DNA of 64,000 nucleotides from Phycisphaerales bacterium (GTDB lineage Bacteria > Planctomycetota > Phycisphaerae > Sedimentisphaerales > UBA12454): NCBI GenBank assembly GCA_003142595.1, contig PLMU01000006.1, forward strand, positions 66,840-130,839. The letters are read 5' to 3'. The translations under genes and the position numbers were made by a program. Under the pieces are notes generated by a model. It had not been told where the DNA came from and ran no database searches. It saw nothing but the letters and a program-made list of their open reading frames with translations. Within the stretch, counting starts at the first letter, position 1; the number at the start of each line of letters is the position of its first letter. This document shows, one piece after another, positions 9,779 to 18,894 of the stretch.

Positions 9779-10411
9779 TTATACCTCAATCCCTTGTTTA
9801 ATCCTATAAACCAGCGGAACGAGTTCTTCAGCGGATTTTATATTCGGATGTTTTCTGCACGCCAGATTAATAAGTTCGGCTGCCTCATTCCGTTTTTCGC
9901 CCCAGGCGATAAGAATTTCAAGAGCCTCAATCTGGTAGCCCACAAATGTTGTTTCTTCTTTCGCTCTTGACGGTTCGGCGCCGACGGCGAAAGTTGTAAG
10001 TTTGCCTTTGAGTTCTGCGATAATATGCTGAGCGAGTCTATTGCCGATACCCGGCAGGGAAATGAGTGTTTTTTCGTCGGCACTTTCAATTGCTGCCGCT
10101 ACTGTCGCAATCGGCAGGGCAAGCGACTTGAGACCTTTTTTTATGCCGATACCTTTTACGCTGGTGTATCGTTTGAAAAAATCCTTTTCGCCGGCGCTTA
10201 CAAATCCCACCATTTGCGGAATTAGATTTCCGCCTGCCATACTGCCTTCATAATATTCCATCGTGCAGAGCGTAATGTCCTGACCGATTCGGCCGGCCAG
10301 CAGGGACGCAAGATAACCGGGCAAAAGTATCTCATAGCAAACTTGTCCAATCCGGACAAGAGCCGAGTCGCTGTTTAAACTAACAAGTTTTCCTTCTATT
10401 TGTGCTATCAT
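9779..10411 (-). CDS. ruvA: Holliday junction branch migration protein RuvA (start trimmed to MIAQIEGKLV at 10411)
   Basis: MIAQIEGKLVSLNSDSALVRIGQVCYEILLP; HhH LISLPGIGNRLAQHIIAELKGK; the longer ORF N-terminus is translated intergenic hairpin. Confidence 0.92.
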   Translation of the reverse strand: MIAQIEGKLVSLNSDSALVRIGQVCYEILLPGYLASLLAGRIGQDITLCTMEYYEGSMAGGNLIPQMVGFVSAGEKDFFKRYTSVKGIGIKKGLKSLALPIATVAAAIESADEKTLISLPGIGNRLAQHIIAELKGKLTTFAVGAEPSRAKEETTFVGYQIEALEILIAWGEKRNEAAELINLACRKHPNIKSAEELVPLVYRIKQGIEV

Positions 10412-10420
10412 AATTTTCTC

Positions 10421-10440
10421 ATTCCCGCGAAAGCGGGAAT
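10421..10440. repeat. REP-like palindrome ATTCCCGC-GAAA-GCGGGAAT in the ruvC-ruvA gap
   Basis: Perfect 8-bp stem with GAAA loop in 34-nt intergenic gap. Confidence 0.65.
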
Positions 10441-10445
10441 CCATT

Positions 10446-10916
10446 TTAAATTCTATTTGCGCAACAAAGCGCAACTGCAATCGCATCGGCCACATCGGCA
10501 GGCTCAGGCATTTTCGCAAGGCCCAGCAGGCTTGTTATGCTCCTTTGCACCTGCAGCTTCGAGGCTCTGCCATTGCCTGTTAAAGACTTTTTAATTCTTG
10601 TCGCAGCATAGCTTTTTACGTCTGTGCCGTACTTACAGGCCGAGGCAAGTATAACACCTCTTGCGTGTCCCATCAAGATTGCGGTTTTCGGATGGGCGTA
10701 ATGCGAATACAAATCCTCAACCGCCATACAAGCCGGTTTGAATTTATCCAGCAGCGAGTTTATGTCATCGGCTATCTGAACCAGCCTTTTTTCCATAGAT
10801 GTCCTGGCGCTGGTTCGGCATACGCCCGCCTCGAGAAGTTTAATTCGATTCCTGTCGGCTTCGACAACGGCATAACCGCAAACCTGCAAACCCGGGTCAA
10901 TGCCGAGAATTTTCAT
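10446..10916 (-). CDS. ruvC: Crossover junction endodeoxyribonuclease RuvC
   Basis: [57 protein letters not shown]. Confidence 0.97.
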   Translation of the reverse strand: MKILGIDPGLQVCGYAVVEADRNRIKLLEAGVCRTSARTSMEKRLVQIADDINSLLDKFKPACMAVEDLYSHYAHPKTAILMGHARGVILASACKYGTDVKSYAATRIKKSLTGNGRASKLQVQRSITSLLGLAKMPEPADVADAIAVALCCANRI

Positions 10917-12337
10917 TACACTTCTCCCGCGCGTTTAACTCTGTATCCGCCGCCGGGAGTATCTTCAACCGTCCAGCCCTGTGCCAGAATTTCAGCCCTG
11001 ACGGCATCGGCCGCTTTCCAATCCTTATTAAGCTTTGCCGCTTTTCTTTTCTCGGCAAGCTCTTTTATATTTTCCGGCACTTCTGTATCGGCGGCTTCTA
11101 AAACGCCGAGCACCGAATCGATTTTGCTAATGGTATCGAGCAGGGCAGAAGCCTCAGCCGAATTCATATCACTTTTATTTGCTTCTCGTATGAAATCAAA
11201 GCAGACCGCCAAAGCTTTTGAGATATTCAAATCGTCGGACAGGGCATTATCGAATTCCGCCAGACAATCGGAAAAAAGTTTCTGCACCTGCTCGCTTATT
11301 TTGCCTTGTTTGGCGGTTTTGCGTATATCTTCAAGCCGGATAACACATTGCTGAATTTTATCTATTGCCTGCTCGGCGGCCTTTAGGCCATCGAAGGTAA
11401 AATTATAGTTTTGCCTGTAATGCGAAGAGATAAGCGAATAACGTATAGCGTTTTTCTTGAAACCCTTTTCGATAAGTTCCTGAATTGTATAGAGATTGCC
11501 CTTCGATTTAGACATTTTTTCGCCATCGAACAGTAAAAATCGCGTATGCAGCCAGTAGTGAACAAATTTTTTGCCGCTTGCCGCTTCTGACTGCGCGATT
11601 TCACATTCGTGATGCGGGAATATATTGTCTTCGCCGCCGGTATGGATATCAAATTCGGCTCCGAGATATTTCGAGCTCATTGCCGAGCATTCGATATGCC
11701 AGCCGGGAAATCCCTTGCCCCACGGGCTGTCCCATTGCTGAAGATGTTTGGGGTCGTGCTTCCAAAGTGCGAAATCCTGCGGATGTTTCTTTTCTTCGTT
11801 AATTTCAATTCTCGCACCGGCGTTTAAATCGTCCAGCGTATTGCCGGAAAGCTGACCATAATTAGCAAATTTGGTAACATCGTAATAAACATTATTGCCG
11901 ACAACGTAAGCGTAGCCTTTATCGATAAGAATCTTAATCATATCAATCATTTCTTTGATATGCTCAGTTGCCTTGGGGTATTTGTCCGGCGGCTTTATAT
12001 TTAAAAGCTTACTTGCCTGCAAAAAAGAATCGGTATAGACTTTTGCGATTTCCAGCGGGTCTTTTTTCTGTTTTTTCGCCGCCTCTTCGAGTTTATCTGC
12101 TCCTTCATCAGCGTCATCGACCAGATGACCGACGTCGGTAATATTCATAATATGAGTTACTTTGATGCCTTTGAATTCGAGAAATCGCTTTAATAAATCA
12201 GCCACGAGAAAGCTTCTGAAATTTCCTATATGCGGATGCGAATATACCGTCGGCCCGCAGCTATACATCCCGACTTTGCCTTGCTGCAATGGTTTGAATT
12301 TTTCAATTTTTCTTGTTAATGTATTATATAATTTCAT
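10916..12337 (-). CDS. cysS: Cysteinyl-tRNA synthetase (start trimmed to [14 protein letters not shown] at 12337)
   Basis: [63 protein letters not shown]. Confidence 0.97.
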   Translation of the reverse strand: MKLYNTLTRKIEKFKPLQQGKVGMYSCGPTVYSHPHIGNFRSFLVADLLKRFLEFKGIKVTHIMNITDVGHLVDDADEGADKLEEAAKKQKKDPLEIAKVYTDSFLQASKLLNIKPPDKYPKATEHIKEMIDMIKILIDKGYAYVVGNNVYYDVTKFANYGQLSGNTLDDLNAGARIEINEEKKHPQDFALWKHDPKHLQQWDSPWGKGFPGWHIECSAMSSKYLGAEFDIHTGGEDNIFPHHECEIAQSEAASGKKFVHYWLHTRFLLFDGEKMSKSKGNLYTIQELIEKGFKKNAIRYSLISSHYRQNYNFTFDGLKAAEQAIDKIQQCVIRLEDIRKTAKQGKISEQVQKLFSDCLAEFDNALSDDLNISKALAVCFDFIREANKSDMNSAEASALLDTISKIDSVLGVLEAADTEVPENIKELAEKRKAAKLNKDWKAADAVRAEILAQGWTVEDTPGGGYRVKRAGEV

Positions 12338-12843
12338 AAACTTCTTTTGATTCTTCTTCTTAATAGGACAGTCGCTATGGCCGACATTGCTAAACCTGTG
12401 CCTATTTCGCCCAGTCCCTCGTTTGTTTTTGCTTTTACATTGACGTTGAGAAAATCGATTCCCATAAGATCGGCGATGCATCTTTTCATCTGCATTTTAT
12501 ACGGCCCCAATTTCGGCTCTTCAGCGGCGATTGTGATATCGATATTTACCACTTCCCAGTTTTTACTCGCGATGAAATCTCTGGTTTTCAGGACAAGTTC
12601 TTTGCTGTCGATATCTTTGAACTGCGGGTCGCTGTCGGGAAAAATCATTCCAATATCGCCAAATCCAGCCGCGCCGATAATGGCGTCTATAATGGCGTGC
12701 AGGGCGACATCGCCGTCGCTGTGAGCAAGCAGTCCTTTTTCAAAAGGCACAAGAATCCCGCCCAGCTTCAGCGGCCTGCCTTCGACGAGCCGATGAATAT
12801 CGGTACCGATGCCCGTTCTGTATTCGTAATTTAAATCACTCAC
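12334..12843 (-). CDS. ispF: 2-C-methyl-D-erythritol 2,4-cyclodiphosphate synthase
   Basis: RTGIGTDIHRLVEGRPLKLGGILVPFEKGLLAHSDGDVALHAIIDAIIGAAGFGDIGMIFPD. Confidence 0.97.
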   Translation of the reverse strand: MSDLNYEYRTGIGTDIHRLVEGRPLKLGGILVPFEKGLLAHSDGDVALHAIIDAIIGAAGFGDIGMIFPDSDPQFKDIDSKELVLKTRDFIASKNWEVVNIDITIAAEEPKLGPYKMQMKRCIADLMGIDFLNVNVKAKTNEGLGEIGTGLAMSAIATVLLRRRIKRSL

Positions 12844-13424
12844 AGCGAGCCCTTTGTGCTTGGGATATCTCCGCCGGTAAGTTTAACAGCCTGCGCAAGT
12901 GCCTGTCCGACGGCTTTGAATATCGCTTCTGCGATGTGATGGCTGTTAGTACCGTGCGGCACGGTTATGTGCAGGTTGAATTTGCCGTTGTTGGCAAAAC
13001 TTCTCAATAATTCTTCAACGCACTCGACGTCGAAATCGCCGATTTTTTCCGTTCTGTATTTAACGTCGTAAACGCAAAATGGCCTGCCGGACAAATCGAG
13101 CGCGACATTCGCCAGCGCATCTTCCATCGGCACAGCAGAGTTGCCGTAGCGGGCAATGCCTTTTTTGTCGCCCAATGCTTCGCAAATCGCCTGGCCAAGG
13201 CAAATCGCGACATCTTCGACCGTGTGATGCTGGTCAACTTCGAGGTCGCCTTTGGCCTTGAGCACCAAATCTATTTTGCTGTGCTTGCTCAGATGACTGA
13301 GCATATGGTCTAGAAATCCTATGCCGCTGTCGATTTCATATTTACCCTCGCCGTCGAGGTTGATTTGAACCAGGATATCCGTTTCTTTGGTCTTTCTTGT
13401 AATTTTCGCCTTCCTGTCAGCCAT
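12840..13424 (-). CDS. hisB: Imidazoleglycerol-phosphate dehydratase
   Basis: IDSGIGFLDHMLSHLSKH; DQHHTVEDVAICLGQA; HITVPHGTNSHHIAEAIFKA. Confidence 0.97.
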   Translation of the reverse strand: MADRKAKITRKTKETDILVQINLDGEGKYEIDSGIGFLDHMLSHLSKHSKIDLVLKAKGDLEVDQHHTVEDVAICLGQAICEALGDKKGIARYGNSAVPMEDALANVALDLSGRPFCVYDVKYRTEKIGDFDVECVEELLRSFANNGKFNLHITVPHGTNSHHIAEAIFKAVGQALAQAVKLTGGDIPSTKGSL

Positions 13425-13427
13425 TTT

Positions 13428-14477
13428 TCATCCCTCAGCGATTATTTCCTTTATCGCGTTAATAAGTTTTTCATTTTGTTCGCTTGTTCCAACGGAAATT
13501 CTCAATTTATCTTTAATATCCGGATATGCCCAATATCGGACATAGATATTTATATTCTTAAGTTTTTCATAGACATCGATAGCCCTGATTTTTGGAGGTT
13601 TGGCGAACAGAAAATTAGACTGGCTCGCCAGCACAGTAAATCCGAGGCCGAGGAGTTGTTCTATCAGAATTTTTCTGTCTAATTTAACTTTTTGAACATT
13701 ATTTTTGAAATACTGCCTGTCTTCTATCGCAGCGGTCGCTGCCGCAATCGAGACTGTATCGACATTATACGAATCCTTGACTTTCATCAGGCCTTTAATC
13801 AAATCTTCATTTGCGATTCCGAATCCGAACCTCATCCCCGCAAGCGAATAACCTTTGCTCATCGAGCGGAGGATAATTACATTCGGCAGACTTTTGGCAA
13901 GCTCAAGACAATTATCTTCTGCAAAATCGACATAAGCCTCGTCGATAAGAAGAACACCTTTTATTTCTCCCGCAAGCTGACGCAGTTCTTCTTTAGGTAT
14001 AAATGTTCCGCTCGGCGCGTTGGGATTGCAGACGATTGTCAATGCTGCGCCCGTTGTTGCGAGTTTCGCCGGCAGATTAAATTCTTCATCGAATGGAATT
14101 TCTATGACAGGGCAGTCGGCGATTTTCGCAAGCTCCGGATAAAGCGAATATGTCGGAGTCGGATAAGCGACGGAACGCTTTTCGTCGCAAAATGCTCTTA
14201 TCGCAAGATTCAATAAATCGTCGCCGCCGTTGGCGCAGATAATATTTTCCGGCTCAACTTTGAAAATTTTCGCTGCCGCCTGCCTGAATGTGTCGCCCCT
14301 AGGCTGCGGATATTTGCGCAACTGCTCAGGCGTGATGTTTTTTATTGCCTCAATTACTTTCGGGCTTGGCGGATATGGATTTTCATTGGTATTGAGCTTA
14401 ATAACGTCAATTTCGGATGGCTGAAAGCCCGGCTCGTAACCGGCCATTTTTTCAATATTTTCGCGAAAATAACCCAT
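13428..14477 (-). CDS. hisC: Histidinol-phosphate aminotransferase
   Basis: KLNTNENPYPPSPKV; ANGGDDLLNLAIRAF; CNPNAPSG; IDEAYVDFA; RSMSKGYSLAGMRFGFG. Confidence 0.95.
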   Translation of the reverse strand: MGYFRENIEKMAGYEPGFQPSEIDVIKLNTNENPYPPSPKVIEAIKNITPEQLRKYPQPRGDTFRQAAAKIFKVEPENIICANGGDDLLNLAIRAFCDEKRSVAYPTPTYSLYPELAKIADCPVIEIPFDEEFNLPAKLATTGAALTIVCNPNAPSGTFIPKEELRQLAGEIKGVLLIDEAYVDFAEDNCLELAKSLPNVIILRSMSKGYSLAGMRFGFGIANEDLIKGLMKVKDSYNVDTVSIAAATAAIEDRQYFKNNVQKVKLDRKILIEQLLGLGFTVLASQSNFLFAKPPKIRAIDVYEKLKNINIYVRYWAYPDIKDKLRISVGTSEQNEKLINAIKEIIAEG

Positions 14478-14556
14478 AATTTAAGGATTATACGCGGAAA
14501 ATTATGGATTGCAAATGATGATTTTTTGAGGTTTTTTAGCTTTTTTGCCAGTTTCG

Positions 14557-15423
14557 CTAAGTCTGGTTTTTACCGCAGTAATCTATTAATCGTGCTATTT
14601 CGCTTCTTAACTCCTTGCGGTGCACAATCATATCGACAAAACCATGCTCAAGCAGGAATTCTGCCCTTTGAAAACCCTTCGGCAACTCAACTTTAATCGT
14701 CTCGTAAATCGTTCTCGCCCCGGCAAAACCTATCAGCGCACCCGGCTCAGCAATTATAACGTCGCCCAGCATCGCGAAACTTGCCGTTACGCCGCCGGTC
14801 GTCGGGTCGGTTAAAACCGATATAAAAAGCCCGCCATGGTCGTCTAATTTTGCCAATGCTGCGCTGGTCTTTGCCATCTGGGCCAGCGAAACAACGCCTT
14901 CGTGCATCCTTGCTCCGCCTGTCGAACTAACAACTACAAGAGGCAGCGACTCTACTATGGCTTTTTCGATGGCCACGCATAATTTTTCGCCGACAACCGC
15001 GCCCATCGAACCGCCAAGATAGTTAAAGTCCATAACGGCAAGCATTACCGGCCGACCTTTTATAAAAGCCTTGCCGACAAGTATCGCCTCTTTGCCCGCA
15101 GAGACCTTTTCAGAGGCTTTTGCACGCTCCTTATATGTCGTGCCACGGAAGTGGAAGTTAAGTGGGTCTGTGGTAACCATTTGCGTCAAATACTGCTCGA
15201 AAGAACCTTCATCAACGAGATATTTGATTCTGTCAGCGGCGCCAATTCGAAAATGATAATTGCATTCAGGACAGATATCCTGATTGTCCGTAACTGCTTT
15301 CTTGAAAAGGAGTTTCTCACAGCCGGGACACTTAATCCATAGGCCTTCAGGCATTTGACGCCGCGGCTTTAAACTGAATCCATCCCAGCTTGCTTTTGCT
15401 TTTTTTGCCATTGTTTTTATCAT
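14557..15423 (-). CDS. accD: Acetyl-CoA carboxylase carboxyltransferase subunit beta
   Basis: CPGCEKLLFKKAVTDNQDICPEC zinc ribbon; VSSTGGARMHEGVVSLAQMAKT; DPTTGGVTASFAMLGD. Confidence 0.97.
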   Translation of the reverse strand: MIKTMAKKAKASWDGFSLKPRRQMPEGLWIKCPGCEKLLFKKAVTDNQDICPECNYHFRIGAADRIKYLVDEGSFEQYLTQMVTTDPLNFHFRGTTYKERAKASEKVSAGKEAILVGKAFIKGRPVMLAVMDFNYLGGSMGAVVGEKLCVAIEKAIVESLPLVVVSSTGGARMHEGVVSLAQMAKTSAALAKLDDHGGLFISVLTDPTTGGVTASFAMLGDVIIAEPGALIGFAGARTIYETIKVELPKGFQRAEFLLEHGFVDMIVHRKELRSEIARLIDYCGKNQT

Positions 15424-15559
15424 AGTTTTGTAAAGAAAGAGGAATTATAACAGAAATATTGAGAAAATCGAGGGTATTTTTGACGCAGATTTCGCAGATA
15501 AAAAAGATATGTTTTTGCTACTGTTTTTTTAGTGAGTAAGGGAGAAAGAAGGAGTATGA

Positions 15560-15626
15560 TTAATAAAGTGAAAAGTTTAAAGTTAAAAGTGAAAAGTTGA
15601 GGAACCGCTAAAGCGGGAGTTTTATT
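15560..15626. repeat. AT-rich low-complexity intergenic repeat ending TTGAGGAACCGCTAAAGCGGGAG
   Basis: tttaaagttaaaagtgaaaagttgaggaaccgctaaagcggg; related to 55708-55740 and more distantly to 60105-60180. Confidence 0.45.
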
Positions 15627-15627
15627 C

Positions 15628-15939
15628 ATGGATCATGGCCGTCAATTATATACGAAAACATGGAAAGTTTCGTCTTTTGCAGACCACTCAGCAAAAGATA
15701 AAGATGCAATTTATATAACTAAAGAAAAATTTGATAAGGTTGCAGCAGACATGCTAACCTTGTATGCAAGAGCGAGTCATTGGCCTGAAGGAATTAGATT
15801 TTCTCATCGTTCAATTGAAGGACTTGCGGTAATTGTAGACAAGGACAAGCATATAATAACAGCAGAAGCATGGGAAGAATCAAATATTTCAGTTATCATA
15901 GATGAATTAGATCTTCCTGCTTACTCTTCTGAAGATTAA
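15628..15939 (+). CDS. Hypothetical protein (103 aa)
   Basis: ORF with acidic C-terminus; no family recognised. Confidence 0.6.
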   Translation: MDHGRQLYTKTWKVSSFADHSAKDKDAIYITKEKFDKVAADMLTLYARASHWPEGIRFSHRSIEGLAVIVDKDKHIITAEAWEESNISVIIDELDLPAYSSED

Positions 15940-16048
15940 TTTAGTATAAAAGCCTTTTAGCGGTTATTTAGTTATCAGTTATCAGTTATTAAAATGCAAA
16001 AATCAAAAATAGGTAGCTGTTCCTAATTTATTCTCACGGAGAATTTAT

Positions 16049-16273
16049 ATGAAATTATTATATGTTTTTCATACCAGAATAGGTCCTTTTTACATTGGAG
16101 AACAGAATGGCCGCTTTCATCCTATATTCGATGATGAAAGTCTCGGTAGTTACGCAAAAGATTGGCAAGCCGCGGAGGATTTAGCAGGGGGGCACACATT
16201 TTCTATTTCTTCAGGGATCGACACTGAAACCTTAGGAATTCCAGAAGATTTAGGCGAGTGGGAAGAGTTGTGA
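16049..16273 (+). CDS. Hypothetical protein (74 aa)
   Basis: MKLLYVFHTRIGPFYIGEQNGRFHPIFDDESLGSYAKDWQAAEDLAGGHTFSISSGID; ORF preceded by ACGGAG. Confidence 0.65.
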   Translation: MKLLYVFHTRIGPFYIGEQNGRFHPIFDDESLGSYAKDWQAAEDLAGGHTFSISSGIDTETLGIPEDLGEWEEL

Positions 16274-16309
16274 AAGCGGTCCCCCCAAAAAAGGTTGTAG
16301 AGGAGACGG

Positions 16310-16340
16310 ATTTGAAATTTGAGATTTGAGATTTCAAAAG
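16310..16340. repeat. AT-rich intergenic repeat GATTTGAAATTTGAGATTTGAGATTTC
   Basis: Internal period TTTGAGA; similar tract at 60150-60180. Confidence 0.5.
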
Positions 16341-16363
16341 AATAAACGAGATTTCTGCCAATT

Positions 16364-16726
16364 TTACTGTGCCGGCATTAAATTTACAATTAGTATGACA
16401 ATAAATAACCAAACAATCAGGCCGCCATAAAAGAGGAAGACGTACTGTCGTAATTTCCTCAAACATTCTTTAGCCTCTAAGTCATTTGCTGTCCATTGCG
16501 GCGTCTTGAAAAGCCACTTTAGTGTAAGATTGTGCATGGCGAGTGAGCTAGAGATAGCGAACCAAGCGAGTTCGGGAGGCCGCCAATAGAAACCTCTGGG
16601 TTTGCCATCCCTGATCCATTCCTCTTTATGGTTTTTATATTCAATTTTCACAAGTCTATCAAAGTTGATAAACGCCATTAGTAGAACTGCCGTCAGGCCG
16701 AGAAATGTGGTTATTATTATAATCAT
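16364..16726 (-). CDS. Hypothetical membrane protein (120 aa)
   Basis: Hydrophobic helices at both ends: MIIIITTFLGLTAVLLMAFI... YVFLFYGGLIVWLFIVILIVNL. Confidence 0.6.
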   Translation of the reverse strand: MIIIITTFLGLTAVLLMAFINFDRLVKIEYKNHKEEWIRDGKPRGFYWRPPELAWFAISSSLAMHNLTLKWLFKTPQWTANDLEAKECLRKLRQYVFLFYGGLIVWLFIVILIVNLMPAQ

Positions 16727-16809
16727 CTTTCACCTATAATTGCGTTGTGAATGATAAACGACGAACCCCCAATATGAAATTGGGAGCTTATGGATTTTTT
16801 ATATACAGC

Positions 16810-18165
16810 TTATACTTTGTTTGAACGGACATTTGTCAGCTTTTGGCGGACAAAATTAATGTCGCCGCGTAATCCATAAAATTGGTCGGCTAAAAACGCC
16901 GGGACTTTCATTTTGTTCACGGCATTTTCAATATTTTCGAGCCGCTGCAGCAATTCTTCTCTATTGACCGTCTCGGCGGCCATATCTTTTTCGAGAACCA
17001 TTAATGCCCGATACCGGCGGAAGATACGCAAACGCATTCGCCAGCGATAGATGGCCGGGATGCTGCGCATTGCCGGTATTAAAACCAAAATCATCGGCAC
17101 AAAAACAATTAAAGTACGGTTAAGCAAACTGGCCAGCCAGAAGGGCATATACCGGTAGAGAAAACTTTTGCCTGATTTATAGAATCGTGCGGCATCCGGG
17201 CTGATGTGATATTCATGCTCGATCGCAGCAGGAAATTCGCCGCGACTTTGAATTAATCCTGCGCGCGAATGGACTTCAGTTGCCGCTTCGAGTAACAGGT
17301 CGGAGAGCGCTGGATGGAGATTGGCTCGAGCAATAAGTTCAACAGTCGGGCTGACCAGACTTATATCATGGTCGGGAATATTTTCCCCGAAATCTATAGA
17401 TCCCTTAGGTAACACTGTTTTGTGTAAGTAAGTTATGTGGCGGATATAAGCATCGGCCTGAGAAAAATCAAAAAGTCTTATTCCTGGTTTGTGCAGCAAT
17501 ACATGCACGGTCTTTGATGATGCCGAATCGCTCATCATAAAAGCTGCGTCAATTTTTCCCGCAAGCAGAGCAGCTTCTGCCTCTTCATCGTCTATTTCGA
17601 GGAGAGTCGTCGAACCGTCGGGCTTAATGCCATTCAGGGCCAAAAGTTCTAATGCGAGCACTTGAGTTCCCGTGCCTTTTTCACCGATGGCTAATTTTTT
17701 GCCCGCAAATTGAGAGAGCAAATCAAGAGGTTTCTCACTGCGGTAGAATATAAGCAACGGCTCGTAAGCAATGCTTCCCAGTGATATCAATTTGCTGATA
17801 TTTTGTCCTTTGGCCACTCCTGTTTGTACAAAACCGACATCAACCTTAAATGAAGGATTGTTCAGCCTTTCGAGATTTTCCAACGATCCTTCGGACTTCA
17901 GTATCTTTAGCTGAATACCATTGCGTGCGAGTATCGCGGCATACTTTTCAGCATATCTTTGAAAGCTGGTTCCGTCATCGCCACTGGAAAAGATAATAGT
18001 CTTTGGCGGAGCTGAACGAAAAAACCAGAACACGGCAATGATTATAACGAGACCCATAAAAATTATGGCAATTAGCGATGCTGCGGGGCCAATTCCAAAA
18101 GTCTCGTTAAACACTTGCTGAATTCGTGAAAAACCAGCAGAATTGATTTTATTGTTTTCCGTCAT
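16810..18165 (-). CDS. TAXI/TRAP-type solute-binding-like protein, membrane anchored at N-terminus with extra C-terminal TM and coiled segment
   Basis: TIIFSSGDDGTSFQRYAEKYAAILARNGIQLKILKSEGSLENLERL...VDVGFVQTG; GKKLAIGEKGTGTQVLALELLALNG. Confidence 0.8.
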   Translation of the reverse strand: MTENNKINSAGFSRIQQVFNETFGIGPAASLIAIIFMGLVIIIAVFWFFRSAPPKTIIFSSGDDGTSFQRYAEKYAAILARNGIQLKILKSEGSLENLERLNNPSFKVDVGFVQTGVAKGQNISKLISLGSIAYEPLLIFYRSEKPLDLLSQFAGKKLAIGEKGTGTQVLALELLALNGIKPDGSTTLLEIDDEEAEAALLAGKIDAAFMMSDSASSKTVHVLLHKPGIRLFDFSQADAYIRHITYLHKTVLPKGSIDFGENIPDHDISLVSPTVELIARANLHPALSDLLLEAATEVHSRAGLIQSRGEFPAAIEHEYHISPDAARFYKSGKSFLYRYMPFWLASLLNRTLIVFVPMILVLIPAMRSIPAIYRWRMRLRIFRRYRALMVLEKDMAAETVNREELLQRLENIENAVNKMKVPAFLADQFYGLRGDINFVRQKLTNVRSNKV

Positions 18166-18193
18166 AATATTGATCCCTCATTGGGGTTAAGCA

Positions 18194-18868
18194 TTATTTT
18201 ACGCAAGCGTTGCGAATATCATCAATCGCCTGTTGGCGGTTTGGTTTGCCGAATATGGCATTACCCGCAACAAGGGTGTCTGCGCCAAGGGCGGTAACAA
18301 TCGGTGCGGTTTTGGGGTCGATTCCGCCATCGACTTCAATCCTGATATTCGGGCCGACGAGCTGGCGAATTGGTTTTATCTTGTCTGTGGCTTCCTGAAT
18401 GAAACTCTGGCCGCCAAAGCCGGGATGAACTGTCATAATCAAAATCATATCGGCTAAGTGCGCGTATTTTTCGATTTTCGAGATTGGCGTTTCAGGATTA
18501 AGACAGAGACCAGCGGATATGCCGGAGTCGTGGAGTTTATTAATAAGGCCTTTGGGGTCCGGCTCAACTTCGATATGGAAAGTAATATTGTCAACGCCTG
18601 CCTTAATAAAGGCGTCAGCGTATCTGGCAGGTTCGGTTATCATCAAATGGCTGTCGAAAAAGAGGGTCGAATATTTTCGGAGATTGGCGATGACAGGGGG
18701 GCCGAAGGTTATATTGGGCACAAAATGGCCGTCCATAACGTCGAGATGAACCATTTTTAGGCCCGCTTTTTCGACCTGCGCGATTTCGTCGGCAAGTTTG
18801 GCGAAGTCCGCGCTTAATATCGAAGGGGCAATCTCAATTGTTCCGGTTTTTGGCAGTTTTCCAATCAT
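18194..18868 (-). CDS. rpe: Ribulose-phosphate 3-epimerase (start trimmed to MIGKLPKTGTIEIAPSIL at 18868)
   Basis: IAPSILSADFAKLADEI; HLDVMDGHFVPNITFGPPV; MTVHPGFGGQSFI; EVDGGI. Confidence 0.95.
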   Translation of the reverse strand: MIGKLPKTGTIEIAPSILSADFAKLADEIAQVEKAGLKMVHLDVMDGHFVPNITFGPPVIANLRKYSTLFFDSHLMITEPARYADAFIKAGVDNITFHIEVEPDPKGLINKLHDSGISAGLCLNPETPISKIEKYAHLADMILIMTVHPGFGGQSFIQEATDKIKPIRQLVGPNIRIEVDGGIDPKTAPIVTALGADTLVAGNAIFGKPNRQQAIDDIRNACVK

Positions 18869-18894
18869 AATTTTCAAATTATAATGATTTTTCC

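Noticed and set aside
10412-10519. N-terminal extension of RuvA in the ORF track
   Set aside because: Translates ruvC 3' end and a REP-like hairpin; canonical RuvA start MIAQIEGKLV is at 10411.
12338-12481. N-terminal extension of CysS in the ORF track
   Set aside because: Overlaps ispF coding sequence; canonical start MKLYNTL at 12337.
15966-15990. AGTTATCAGTTATCAGTTATT as a CRISPR-like or regulatory repeat
   Set aside because: Short low-complexity tandem without spacers.
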